From JADKAV01 sp963818505 (GTDB lineage Bacteria > Actinomycetota > Actinomycetes > S36-B12 > UBA10799), in the NCBI GenBank assembly GCA_963818505.1, contig CAWFSJ010000005.1:496001-560000 (forward strand): a stretch of 64,000 nt of DNA, read 5' to 3'. Shown here piece by piece: positions 43,374 to 51,999 of this stretch; position 1 is the first letter of the stretch, and every line of letters starts with the position of its first letter. The translations under genes were made by a program, and so were the position numbers. The notes beneath the pieces were generated by a model, which had not been told where the DNA came from, searched no databases, and was given only the letters and a program-made list of their open reading frames with translations.

Positions 43374-44132
43374 ATGCAGACATCAACAGCAGCCTTCTTC
43401 GACCTCGACGGGACCCTCATCCCCGGCTCGGCCAACATCCCCTTGGCCAAGGCCGCCTTCCGCAAGGGATTCGTGAGCAAGACCGACCTGGCCAAGGATC
43501 TTCGCAACGGCCTCAGCTTCTTGCTCAAGGGAGCCACCGACGAGCGTTCCGAGCAGGTCCGCGACCGCATCCTGCGGGCTGTGCAGGGGCACAACGCAGC
43601 GGATGTGGAAGCGCTCGGAGACTACTTCATTGACGGATTGGTCGCCTCCATCAAGCCGGCGATGCGCGAGGTCCTCGACCAGCACGGCGCGACCGGCGTC
43701 GACCGGGTCGTCATCAGCGCCTCACCCACGGAGATCGTCTCGCGCCTGGCCCACACCGCCGGCCTCGAGCACGGCGTGGGGACCACTGCAGCACGCGATG
43801 CCGACGGGGTCTACACCGGCGAGTTGGTAGGACCCTTCTGCTACAAGGAGGGCAAGGTTGCGGCGATGGAGCAACTCGCGCAGCAGAACGGCTACGACTT
43901 GGCCGACAGTTTCGCCTACACCGACTCGGCCAGCGACCTTCCGATGCTTGAGGCAGTGGGCCACCCGGTGGCGGTCAACCCGGAGCCCGAACTGCGCGAG
44001 ATCGCAATCGAGCGCGGCTGGCCGATCGTCGAGACCTCTTCGGTCCCCCGGGTCAAGCTCACCTCGGCACGTGGGCTGCTGAACCTGGGCACGAACCTTG
44101 TGGGTGCGGCCGGGCGCCGCGTCCTCGCCTGA
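43374..44132 (+). CDS. HAD-IB family phosphatase (SerB-like)
   Basis: This is 252 residues from ATG 43374. Motif I is FFDLDGTLIPG, motif II VVISASPTEI, and motif III with the acidic pair is KEGK ... YTDSASDLPML. The helical cap between residues 20 and 95 is typical of HAD-IB enzymes related to phosphoserine phosphatase and to actinobacterial morphological-differentiation-associated HAD proteins. Its substrate is not certain. It is divergent from a PucR-type regulator across a palindrome. Confidence 0.87.
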   Translation: MQTSTAAFFDLDGTLIPGSANIPLAKAAFRKGFVSKTDLAKDLRNGLSFLLKGATDERSEQVRDRILRAVQGHNAADVEALGDYFIDGLVASIKPAMREVLDQHGATGVDRVVISASPTEIVSRLAHTAGLEHGVGTTAARDADGVYTGELVGPFCYKEGKVAAMEQLAQQNGYDLADSFAYTDSASDLPMLEAVGHPVAVNPEPELREIAIERGWPIVETSSVPRVKLTSARGLLNLGTNLVGAAGRRVLA

Positions 44133-44156
44133 CCGGGCCCCGGTCCCACCCGTCCC

Positions 44157-45608
44157 TCAGGCCGCACCCGACGTGTTGTAGTCGGGAAGCTTCGGCACGT
44201 CCCGGCGAGCCTCGGGCAGCGATCCGTCGGCCATACCCTCCAGCAGGTTCGCGGTGACCGCGCGACTGAAGTCCGAGGAAGCACCTGTGATGCTCTTCTT
44301 GGCCGACGGCCCTGTCAGCGATCGCGTCCAGTTCATGGTTCCTGACGCGAATACCTTTGCCCCCGAGTCGACGCCGTAGTAGGTCATCGTGGACCACGTG
44401 CCCTTACCCCGGCAGGTCACCGGCGACAGCGTCGGGACCTCGATCTGCGCCGGCGTCTGATATCCGGGGTAGTACCGGTCGGTCTCGATCCCGATCAAGC
44501 CAGGCAAGGCCGTCCCCTTCGAGACCTTGATCCCGTCGAAGAGACCGAAATCGGGCTCACGGATCACCATCGGACCACTGACGGGGAATGCGTCGTACAG
44601 CGCACCGACGACCGCGGACTCGGGCTTGCCCTGATCGCGCCAGCGAATGTTCTTGGGCTGGATGGCCGCGTCCTTGGCGCAGTACACCTCATCCCCGCGC
44701 AGACCGACCCGCCAATAGCCTGCGTTCGCGCCCAGGAACGCCAACGGCGATCCGGCGTCGCGGGCCCTGATCAATGCCCGCCGGTAGGACATGGGCCAGT
44801 ACTCGTCGTGGCCGGTGGAGACGACGCCCGCCGCACCATCCAGCAGGCCGGGGTCGCGGGCGATGTCTGCGTTGGTGAACCACACGTGGTCGATGCCCAC
44901 CTCATCGGCGAACCGGGCGACCGGGACGTCGAAGCCCATCGCGATGGGCGCTCCCCACAAGGAGTGGTCGTAGGGGCGACTGTAGGAGACTGCGTAAGAA
45001 CGGCCGCCGAAATCACCGCCGAGGCTGCGGTACAGACTCGCGCCGCCCCACACGTTGTAGGCCTGCCAGGTCATGCTGGCGGCGATGATCGCAACCTTGC
45101 CTGCCGCCGCACCGCCGCGGACCACGAACGGGATGTTCGTGCCGCCGTCCTTGGTACGCACGACGACTGTGTAGAGCCCAGAGATCCATCCGGTGGTGTC
45201 GACCTCGGCCACGACGGGCCAGTCCACTGAGACCGCCCTGGTGCTCGGATCCACAGTGCGCCCGCCGTGAACCTTCTTGGGACCCTGCACCTCGGCGACC
45301 TTGGTCGCTCCCTTGCCCGCGAAGTAGCCGATCCGGTAGACCGAGGCACGCCATTCAGCAGCGGCCGAGACATGCAACTGCAAGGGTTCGCCGATCGCCA
45401 CGGAGTCGTTGGCGTAAGCGGACAGCAATGCAGCAGGCGCCACTTTGCCAGCTCGCCAGCGTGCGGTGGGAGCCTCAGCGCTGGACGCCTTGGGGCTCGG
45501 GGTGATCTTCGCGGCAGGTGCGCCGGCGGTCTGCGCCTGCTCGGGGGCACACGCCGCGGTGACAAGGCCGGCACCCGCCACGAGCAGGTGTCTGCGGCTG
45601 AGTTCCAC
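44157..45608 (-). CDS. Tat-exported lipoprotein, N,N-dimethylformamidase beta-subunit-like
   Basis: This is 483 residues from GTG 45608. The N-terminus has a twin-arginine SRRHLLVAGAGLVTAAC, where the final Cys is the lipobox cysteine, so the protein is folded before export and lipid-anchored. The mature domain matches the C-terminal domain of N,N-dimethylformamidase large subunits (WQAYNVWGG, SYSRPYDH, VWFTNADI, STGHDEYWP). A role in amide hydrolysis is uncertain because no small subunit is nearby. It is the only Tat substrate clearly recognisable here. Confidence 0.82.
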   Translation of the reverse strand: MELSRRHLLVAGAGLVTAACAPEQAQTAGAPAAKITPSPKASSAEAPTARWRAGKVAPAALLSAYANDSVAIGEPLQLHVSAAAEWRASVYRIGYFAGKGATKVAEVQGPKKVHGGRTVDPSTRAVSVDWPVVAEVDTTGWISGLYTVVVRTKDGGTNIPFVVRGGAAAGKVAIIAASMTWQAYNVWGGASLYRSLGGDFGGRSYAVSYSRPYDHSLWGAPIAMGFDVPVARFADEVGIDHVWFTNADIARDPGLLDGAAGVVSTGHDEYWPMSYRRALIRARDAGSPLAFLGANAGYWRVGLRGDEVYCAKDAAIQPKNIRWRDQGKPESAVVGALYDAFPVSGPMVIREPDFGLFDGIKVSKGTALPGLIGIETDRYYPGYQTPAQIEVPTLSPVTCRGKGTWSTMTYYGVDSGAKVFASGTMNWTRSLTGPSAKKSITGASSDFSRAVTANLLEGMADGSLPEARRDVPKLPDYNTSGAA

Positions 45609-45675
45609 GCTGCCATGGTCGCATCCGTGCGGAATCCCCACGGCAACCGCCGCGCTCACCAGGCACAATCACGCT

Positions 45676-46164
45676 ATGGAACACCGCGCAGTCATCGAAG
45701 CCACCACGGTGCAAGCCGTACAGCAGTTGCTGAGCCAGCACGCATTCCTCGAGGCCTTCGCCCATGAGGTCGGAGTGACCCCCGGAGACATCGACATCAC
45801 CGAGGAGGACAGCGGCATTGAAGCGCAGATGCCCTGGTCCTTCCGCACCGACAAGGCGGGGATCCCATCCCTGGCCCAGAAGTTCCTGCCGCAAGAGGTG
45901 GAGCTGGTGTGGTGGCAGGAGTGGAAGGCCGAGGAACCGCTCGGGGACATCCGCGTGGAACTGAACGGTCACCCCGCGGCCACCTGCACGGGGCGAGCCT
46001 CGCTGTCCCAGAACGGTGATGACGTGGAGTACGTCGTGATCACTGAGACGGAGACGAAGGGTGTTCCTTGGCCGTTGGGCGGGAAGGTTGAATCGATGAT
46101 CAACAAGGATCTGGTCGGGTGGATCCTGTCTGTTCAGGCCAGAGTGGCCAACCGGGAGACCTGA
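45676..46164 (+). CDS. DUF2505 (SRPBCC-fold) protein
   Basis: This 162-residue protein matches the actinobacterial DUF2505 family: an N-terminal MEHRAVIEATTVQAVQQLL, the WWQEWKAEE segment, and a C-terminal ETKGVPWPLGGKVESMI segment typical of this lipid-binding-like START/SRPBCC fold. The ligand is unknown. It is followed within 25 bp by a family-B repeat cluster. Confidence 0.85.
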   Translation: MEHRAVIEATTVQAVQQLLSQHAFLEAFAHEVGVTPGDIDITEEDSGIEAQMPWSFRTDKAGIPSLAQKFLPQEVELVWWQEWKAEEPLGDIRVELNGHPAATCTGRASLSQNGDDVEYVVITETETKGVPWPLGGKVESMINKDLVGWILSVQARVANRET

Positions 46165-46186
46165 GTCTGGCCTCTGAGAGCCGCCC

Positions 46187-46446
46187 GCAAACCACAAAGG
46201 TCTCCCGGCTGGGGGCCGACCTTTGGGGAAAACAGACAACCTAATCGCCCGCAAACCACAAAGACCCCCGGCAGGCCTCGCACACGGCGGGAGCCGACCT
46301 TTGGGGAAAACAGACAACCTAATCGCCCGCAAACCACAAAGGTCCCCCGGCAGGGTGAAGGCCCTGCGGAAAACCCGCAAACCACAAAGGTCCCCCGGCA
46401 GCGTGAAGGCCCTGCGGAAAACCCGCAAACCACAAAGACCCCCCGG
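46187..46446 (+). repeat. Family-B intergenic repeats, cluster 3
   Basis: The half-unit GCCCGCAAACCACAAAG or its shortened form (CCCGCAAACCACAAAG) occurs five times (near 46191, 46246, 46324, 46375, 46420), each followed by a C-rich CCCCCGGC stretch. Two are full units preceded by TTTGGGGAAAACAGACAACC. Two others form a 45-bp direct repeat with GTGAAGGCCCTGCGGAAAA. The array fills the 370 bp before PPK2. Confidence 0.85.
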
Positions 46447-46535
46447 CTCCACACGGCGGGAGCCCACCAGCGACGGTGAACGGTACGCAAACCCCCGGCG
46501 ACCACACGAGGCGCCCGGGCCTGCGTCGGACCACA

Positions 46536-47528
46536 ATGGGTCTCGTGAACGAAGACCACTACCTGGACATCGAAGCGGTGATGGATCTCCAGGAGATCAT
46601 CACCAGCCTGCAGGACCTCGAGGACGACACGTTCGAGCGTCACGGCCTCAGCGCCACCGGAACCTGGGACGAGGTGGACGACCCGGTCCTCATCGGCCCC
46701 ACCGGAACCCCCGTTGACACCTTCCGGGAGGGTTACCCCTACACCGAGCGGATGTCCCGGCGCGACTACGAACTGAGCAAGCGCCTGCTGCAGATCGAAC
46801 TGCTGAAGATGCAGGGCTGGGTCAAGGAGACGGGCCAGCGCATCGTCATGGTCTTCGAAGGCAGGGACGCCGCGGGCAAAGGTGGCACGATCAAGCGGTT
46901 CATGGAACACCTCAACCCCCGGGGCGCGCGCGTCATCGCCCTTGAGAAGCCGTCCGAGCGGGAATCGGGCCAGTGGTACTTCCAGCGGTACATCCGTCAC
47001 CTGCCGACCCACGGCGAGATCGTCATGTTCGACCGTTCTTGGTACAACCGGGCCGGCGTGGAACGGGTCATGGGGTTCTGCGACGACGACAGGTACCGCG
47101 AGTTCATGCGGCAGGCACCGGAGTTCGAACGCATGATGGTGCGCGACGGAATCATCTTGTTCAAGTTCTGGTTCTCCGTCTCGCGCAAGGAGCAGATCAC
47201 CCGCTTCACCATTCGGCGCATCGATCCAGTCCGGCAGTGGAAACTCAGCCCGATGGACCTGGCCAGCCTTGACCGCTGGCACGACTACACGGCCGCGAAG
47301 GAAGCGATGTTCTGGTACACCGACACCGACTTCGCGCCATGGACCGTGGTGCGCAGCAACGACAAGAAGCGCGGCCGGCTTGAGGCGATGCGGTGGGTGC
47401 TCAGCCGCTTGGATTACCCGGAGAAGAACCTCGACGTGGTCGGGAGCCCCGATGCTTCCATAGTCGGGCCACCAGCTGACATCTACGAGTCCGAGGAGAA
47501 CACCGGACGGGTCTTTCCGGCACTGTGA
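46536..47528 (+). CDS. ppk2: Polyphosphate kinase 2
   Basis: This is 330 residues from ATG 46536. P-loop kinase motifs are Walker A FEGRDAAGKGGT near residue 108 and the Walker B/lid motif MFDRSWYNRAGVE near 166, plus KFWFSVSRKEQ and DWARPW-like segments typical of one-domain PPK2. The long N-terminal extension fits class I, which phosphorylates nucleoside diphosphates from polyphosphate. Polyphosphate glucokinase and a PPi-type phosphofructokinase occur in the same window. The next gene starts at its stop codon. Confidence 0.93.
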   Translation: MGLVNEDHYLDIEAVMDLQEIITSLQDLEDDTFERHGLSATGTWDEVDDPVLIGPTGTPVDTFREGYPYTERMSRRDYELSKRLLQIELLKMQGWVKETGQRIVMVFEGRDAAGKGGTIKRFMEHLNPRGARVIALEKPSERESGQWYFQRYIRHLPTHGEIVMFDRSWYNRAGVERVMGFCDDDRYREFMRQAPEFERMMVRDGIILFKFWFSVSRKEQITRFTIRRIDPVRQWKLSPMDLASLDRWHDYTAAKEAMFWYTDTDFAPWTVVRSNDKKRGRLEAMRWVLSRLDYPEKNLDVVGSPDASIVGPPADIYESEENTGRVFPAL

Positions 47529-47956
47529 GTTTCGACCCCGACGCCTTGAGTGCTCTCGGGGGCGCAGTTCGACGGCCCCAGCGCCGCGTGACGTTGCCGT
47601 TCCTGATGCGGGTCGGAGTCGCGGCTGGTGTCGCGGCTGCGGTCTGCGACTTGGTGGTGCTGCTCGTCGCCGACTGGCGCGGATGGTCGACAAACCCGAC
47701 CGGCGAGGTACGCGTGACCGCCCTGTCGGTGGTTCTCGTGTGCCTGGTGGTCGCTGTGCTCGCGGCTCTCGGCGCCTACGCGGCGGCGCGTGTCACGAAG
47801 CACCCACCGGTCTGGGTGGCCGCGTCCGGCCTGGTACTGCTGGGCGCATCGCTGGTCGGTCTGCCGCCCACCCTGCAAGCCATGCACGTGATCGCCGGCA
47901 TGTGGGTGATCGGTTGGCTCACGCTGGCTGTTCGGCGGGGCTCTCATCTTCCATGA
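47525..47956 (+). CDS. Small membrane protein, four helices
   Basis: This is 143 residues from a GTG overlapping the ppk2 stop. Four hydrophobic helices (about 28-50, 64-88, 94-112, 117-137) are separated by short loops, with a positively charged N-terminus. It resembles the DUF6069 type of small membrane proteins. Coupling to ppk2 suggests co-expression but does not prove a common function. Its end overlaps the convergent chloride-channel gene by 38 bp. Confidence 0.75.
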   Translation: MSFDPDALSALGGAVRRPQRRVTLPFLMRVGVAAGVAAAVCDLVVLLVADWRGWSTNPTGEVRVTALSVVLVCLVVAVLAALGAYAAARVTKHPPVWVAASGLVLLGASLVGLPPTLQAMHVIAGMWVIGWLTLAVRRGSHLP

Positions 47957-49223
47957 CGCGGGCCAGGCGGGCATCGGCAGCGACCCTGATCAGCACCCCG
48001 ATGACGGCCCCGATGATGGCCGGGGTGGTCACCGCCAGCCCGGCAGCGGCGCACAACAACAGCCCCAACAGAACACCGGTGAAAGGCAATCGAAGCACTC
48101 CCGCGACCGCGGCGGCGATGCCGGCCGCCGACAAGGCCGAGACGCTGCTTCCCGACACGAGCAACGACATCCAGGTAGCCACCGCCACACCGAGGAACAC
48201 GGCGGGGAAGACCATACCGCCGCGGAAGCCGCCGCCGAGCGAGACTGCGTAACCGATCGTCTTGGCGAGAGTGATGATGACCAGTGTCCCGGCTGAGGTG
48301 ATGCCGAGCACGGTGGCCGTGGCTTCCTGCCCTGAGAACAGCACGGTGTCCACCGGCTCGCCGGTGATGGCGCGTACAGCCACAGCCACCCCGGCCACGA
48401 TGACCGCGGCGATCAGCAGGCGGGTCAACTGCCCAGGGACCCGGTTCTGGAAAATCGTTCCACTCTCCACCGCCAGGACTGCGCACAGCGCGGTGACGAT
48501 GGCCACAACCACCGCGAGGAGCAGATCCAGGACTTGCACGCTCGGGTAAGCCGGCAGGCCACTGACTGCCAATTGGGACGCACCCACCCCACTCCAGTTC
48601 CCCACACCGACCTGGATCAGGTACCCGAATCCCATCGCCATGAGGACCGGAAGGATGGCGAGCATCACCTTCTTGCCGCCCGGGCTGCCTTTGAGCGCGG
48701 CGGCCTCCAGCAGAAGCACTGCCGAAACCATCGGGTTGCCCAGGATCATCGTGATAGCCGCCGCAGCACCTGCCAGCATCAGCACCTTGCGGACGTCCTC
48801 AGTGGTTCGAAATGCGATCAGACCCCCGATCGCGGATCCAACCGCCATCATCGGCGCCTCCGGCCCGACGACGGCCCCCGCGCTCAACGAGATCAGTGCA
48901 GCCACCACAACCGACACGATCACCTTGGGGCCGATGTCGATCCCGAGGCCGTCCAGTGGACGGTGGCCGCCGTGACCCGGGAGCTTCAGCGCCCCCCAGA
49001 CCCCGATGGCGCCGACCAAAAGTACTGCGAATACCCACCAACCCGGCGTGCCACCAAGGGCATCGGGGATGGTGGTCCACAGCAGCGTCTGGATCTGGTG
49101 TTCGGCAGCCAGGAACGCGATGACCCCGGCACCCGCCGCAAGCCCCACGAGAATTGCGGCAGCGAACAGTTTTGCGAGGGCACCCTTGGGCGGGCTTGTG
49201 GCTTCGGCCGTTGTAGCGGACAT
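47919..49223 (-). CDS. CLC-family chloride channel/transporter
   Basis: This is 434 residues with about 10-12 membrane helices. CLC motifs include GAVVGPEAPMMAVGSAIGG, which carries the gating glutamate in the GxxGPExP position, and GGGFRGGMVFPAVFLG in the second half. There are no CBS domains. It moves chloride, or chloride against protons, across the membrane. TAGGCT lies 7 nt upstream of the ATG at 49223. Confidence 0.92.
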   Translation of the reverse strand: MSATTAEATSPPKGALAKLFAAAILVGLAAGAGVIAFLAAEHQIQTLLWTTIPDALGGTPGWWVFAVLLVGAIGVWGALKLPGHGGHRPLDGLGIDIGPKVIVSVVVAALISLSAGAVVGPEAPMMAVGSAIGGLIAFRTTEDVRKVLMLAGAAAAITMILGNPMVSAVLLLEAAALKGSPGGKKVMLAILPVLMAMGFGYLIQVGVGNWSGVGASQLAVSGLPAYPSVQVLDLLLAVVVAIVTALCAVLAVESGTIFQNRVPGQLTRLLIAAVIVAGVAVAVRAITGEPVDTVLFSGQEATATVLGITSAGTLVIITLAKTIGYAVSLGGGFRGGMVFPAVFLGVAVATWMSLLVSGSSVSALSAAGIAAAVAGVLRLPFTGVLLGLLLCAAAGLAVTTPAIIGAVIGVLIRVAADARLARVMEDESPAEQPA

Positions 49224-49230
49224 GCAGCGC

Positions 49231-49236
49231 AGCCTA
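49231..49236 (-). promoter_or_regulatory. -10 box TAGGCT, leaderless start of CLC gene
   Basis: On the complement, TAGGCT ends 7 nt before ATG 49223. Confidence 0.6.
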
Positions 49237-49249
49237 GCGTCGTCGCGGC

Positions 49250-49810
49250 TCAGTCCTTCTCCTTGACGGTCACGCTGCCCAGGAATGCCAGCCCCGAGAC
49301 CCGTATCAGGGGGGCGTTCGGGTCTGGTGATGCTGTCGCCTTGGAGCGCGAGAACTCGCCCAGGATCCCGATGCCGTTGAGGTCCACCCGCATGCCTTTA
49401 GGCACGATGATCTCGACGCTGCCCAGGATCGCGAAGGCCCGGATCTCGTTCTCCGTGGCAGCGATCTGAGCCTCGCGCAGATCGATCTCGACGCTGCCGA
49501 AGACCGCGACCGCGTAGTTGTCCTCGGGCAGCGCCCAGACACCCTTTCGTTCCACCCCACTGAAGACCGCGACCATTGGCGGGCCGGATGGCGTGGCGGG
49601 CACAAGATCGGCGGCCGGTCGAGGGACGGGAAGGTTGTCCGAAGGCAGGTCGGCGATCAACGGCTGTAGTTCCCCGTACGTCTTGGCCTCCATCACCAAA
49701 CCGAGCCGGTCGTTGTACTCGCTCTGGCTCAGACGACCATCCACGAACGCTTGCTGCAGCACGGCCGCATAGCGATCACGATCGGCATCCGAGGCCCGCA
49801 TCTCATCCAC
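49250..49810 (-). CDS. DUF1707 protein with LiaF-like C-terminal domain
   Basis: This 186-residue protein has an N-terminal DUF1707 domain (about 4-57; MRASDADRDRYAAVLQQAF ... GRLSQSEYNDR). A C-terminal beta-solenoid-like domain of the cell-wall-stress LiaF type follows, with repeats of the form AVFGSVEIDLR, AILGSVEIIVP, GILGEFS, AFLGSVTVKE. Such proteins are found in cell-envelope stress responses. No membrane segment or kinase is adjacent, so this is a soluble member. Confidence 0.88.
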   Translation of the reverse strand: MDEMRASDADRDRYAAVLQQAFVDGRLSQSEYNDRLGLVMEAKTYGELQPLIADLPSDNLPVPRPAADLVPATPSGPPMVAVFSGVERKGVWALPEDNYAVAVFGSVEIDLREAQIAATENEIRAFAILGSVEIIVPKGMRVDLNGIGILGEFSRSKATASPDPNAPLIRVSGLAFLGSVTVKEKD

Positions 49811-49956
49811 GGCTACGAGCCTAAACGCGCTGCGGGTGGGAGGGGTCTCGTGTGGCGGTTCCCCTCATGGCTCGGGTGGGGCACAGCGACGCCCACCGGA
49901 GCCCCGGCGTTGGAGGTTGACCAGCAGCCCACACCCCGGTCGACGGGAGGCTCATC

Positions 49957-50640
49957 TCAGGAACTCCTGCCGCCGTCCAGGCGAGCCACCCACAGATCCT
50001 CTGCGGGCCATCGGCTGGCCCAATCCCATTGTGCGATCTCATAGAAGTCCTGACCCACGGCGTCGTCAGGTGCCAACAATTCGTGCAGGGCCTGCACCGT
50101 GAAGCCATGGCTGCGCAGGACCTCGATCCACTGGCTGTGCGACGGGTGATACTCCACGCCGTCGAACCGCATCCGGCCCAGTTCGTCATAACGGCGTTGC
50201 AGGGCGGGCAAGGCCGGACCTTCATCCGGCACGCACAAGGTCGACAGCACGCTGTTGACCAAGAACACCAGCCACCCGCCTGGTTTGAGGATCCGGGCCG
50301 CCTGGCCCACCCACACCCGCGGATCGCACCAGACACTGGCACCGTGCTCACTGACCACGAGGTCGACGGACCCATCGCGAAGGGGTAGCGCATGAGCGTC
50401 GGCTTGGACCAGGGGGAACCGCAGCCCGTGACTGTCCTGGCAGCGAGCGGCCGTGGCGAGCTGATCCTCGCTGACGTCGATCGCGATGGGCCTGGCGCCT
50501 GCCCGGGCCAGGGCCGCGGAGAAGAAGGCCGTACCGGCACCGAGCTCGGCAACGGTTCTGCCTGACAGCCGCGGCAGTGCCCCCACCTGATCTTCGGGGA
50601 TCCCGAACAGCCCCCAGCGCACACCCTCCCTGGCCCACAT
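49957..50640 (-). CDS. Class I SAM-dependent methyltransferase, start codon uncertain
   Basis: From ATG 50640 this is 227 residues with the SAM-binding motif VAELGAGTAFFSAAL, the acidic motif IAIDVSEDQL and a post-I motif DAHALPLRDGSVDLVVSEHG. The family normally has an earlier N-terminal segment with VARNRxxW. The in-frame DNA upstream encodes exactly that (DIVRVRDEVAHNRALW), right up to the pfkA stop at 50729, but contains no ATG, GTG or TTG. The true start may be a rare codon, or a base may be altered. It directly follows pfkA on the same strand. The substrate is unknown. Confidence 0.82.
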   Translation of the reverse strand: MWAREGVRWGLFGIPEDQVGALPRLSGRTVAELGAGTAFFSAALARAGARPIAIDVSEDQLATAARCQDSHGLRFPLVQADAHALPLRDGSVDLVVSEHGASVWCDPRVWVGQAARILKPGGWLVFLVNSVLSTLCVPDEGPALPALQRRYDELGRMRFDGVEYHPSHSQWIEVLRSHGFTVQALHELLAPDDAVGQDFYEIAQWDWASRWPAEDLWVARLDGGRSS

Positions 50641-50728
50641 CGCCTCCGCCGCAGCGTCGGTGTGCCGATGGTTGACGATGGTCCAAAGCGCCCGATTGTG
50701 CGCTACCTCGTCGCGAACTCGAACGATG

Positions 50729-51946
50729 TCAGTGGGCCTTGGGGCCTTTGGCCTGCCCGATGCCGGACAGCAGGTCCTCGAACCAGGCCTGGTCGATGTC
50801 GAAGGCCTTGTGCCCGGCGATGCGGGGGAACTCGATGACGCGCAGTTCGTCGCCGGCCTCCTCGTCCTGCCCTGTCACCCCGGACTCCCCGCGCAGCGCC
50901 GCCTCGACCGCGAGGTCGGTGCACTGTTTGATCAGCGCCAGGTCCTCATCGTTGGACGCAGCCGAACGGGCGAAGTAGCCGCTCTTCCAGACCATGGTCT
51001 TCTCGGCCTTGAGCATGTCGGCGAACTGGTTGCCGAACCACTGGCCGGGGTTGATCGTGTCGAGCTTCACGTGCCCGAACGCATCGCGGCCGACCTCCTC
51101 GCCGCGGGCCTGCATTTCGGCGACGATCTCGGCGACACCCGCGCCTTCGGACAAGAAGATGTTGACCGCACCCACCTCGTCCATCACCGCGAGCAGACGT
51201 TCGGCTTCGGCGGCGACGTCGAAGCCCATCTCCGGGACGAACACCGCGTGGACATCCCAGCCACGGCGATCCAGGCCGATCCCCGGGTTCCAGTCCTGGG
51301 AGTCCAGCCACTCGCGGTACTTCACGGCCGTCGCCGCGGTGAGCCAGCCACAGGCACGTCCCATCACCTCGTGGATGATCAGCATCCGTGGGTTGGAGGT
51401 GTGCTCGGCGATGATGTTCTGGGCGAAGACCGACCCCTGCTCGGCGGCGGTCCAGGCACCCAGCGACTGCTTGATCGGTACGACGTCGTTGTCGATGGTC
51501 TTGGGCAGACCCACAACGGTGAGTTCGTAACCGTTCTCGTGCAGGTAGGCCGCCAGGTCGGCCGCGGTGGTGTTGGTGTCGTCACCACCGATCGTGTGAA
51601 GGACATCGACGCTGTCGGCAGTCAGCCGGTCAGCGGCGACCTTCAACGGGTCCTGCCCGGGCTGCACCAGCCCGCGCTTGACGCAGTCGTCGACGTTGGT
51701 GAGCTTGACCCGGCTGTTGCCGATCGGGCTGCCGCCGAACTTGTGGAGCAGTGCGGCCTTGTCACGCACCTCCTGGGTGATCGGCACCGAATTGCCGAGT
51801 AGCAGGCCGTGATACCCGTTGAGGTAGCCGATGATCTCAATGCTCGGATCGACCTCGGTGTACTTCTGGATGAGGCCGCCGACGGCCGAGGACAGGCACG
51901 GGGCGAGGCCCCCAGCGGTGAGCAGTGCAACTTTGCGTACGGACAT
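50729..51946 (-). CDS. pfkA: 6-phosphofructokinase, pyrophosphate-dependent type
   Basis: This 405-residue enzyme has the PFK signatures GGDDTNT and PKTIDND. The Asp in GGDD (where ATP enzymes have Gly) and the Lys in PKTIDND mark pyrophosphate as the phosphoryl donor. The catalytic PKTIDND and MGRACGWLTAATA substrate segments are intact. It should catalyse the reversible step between fructose 6-phosphate and fructose 1,6-bisphosphate. TAGCCT lies 6 nt before ATG 51946. It is followed at once by the methyltransferase gene. Confidence 0.95.
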   Translation of the reverse strand: MSVRKVALLTAGGLAPCLSSAVGGLIQKYTEVDPSIEIIGYLNGYHGLLLGNSVPITQEVRDKAALLHKFGGSPIGNSRVKLTNVDDCVKRGLVQPGQDPLKVAADRLTADSVDVLHTIGGDDTNTTAADLAAYLHENGYELTVVGLPKTIDNDVVPIKQSLGAWTAAEQGSVFAQNIIAEHTSNPRMLIIHEVMGRACGWLTAATAVKYREWLDSQDWNPGIGLDRRGWDVHAVFVPEMGFDVAAEAERLLAVMDEVGAVNIFLSEGAGVAEIVAEMQARGEEVGRDAFGHVKLDTINPGQWFGNQFADMLKAEKTMVWKSGYFARSAASNDEDLALIKQCTDLAVEAALRGESGVTGQDEEAGDELRVIEFPRIAGHKAFDIDQAWFEDLLSGIGQAKGPKAH

Positions 51947-51952
51947 GGCTAG

Positions 51953-51958
51953 AGGCTA
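51953..51958 (-). promoter_or_regulatory. -10 box TAGCCT, leaderless start of pfkA
   Basis: On the complement, TAGCCT ends 6 nt before ATG 51946. Confidence 0.6.
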
Positions 51959-51999
51959 GCCGCCGGACCCGGTTCGCCGGAAGCGGATCGGCCTACCCC

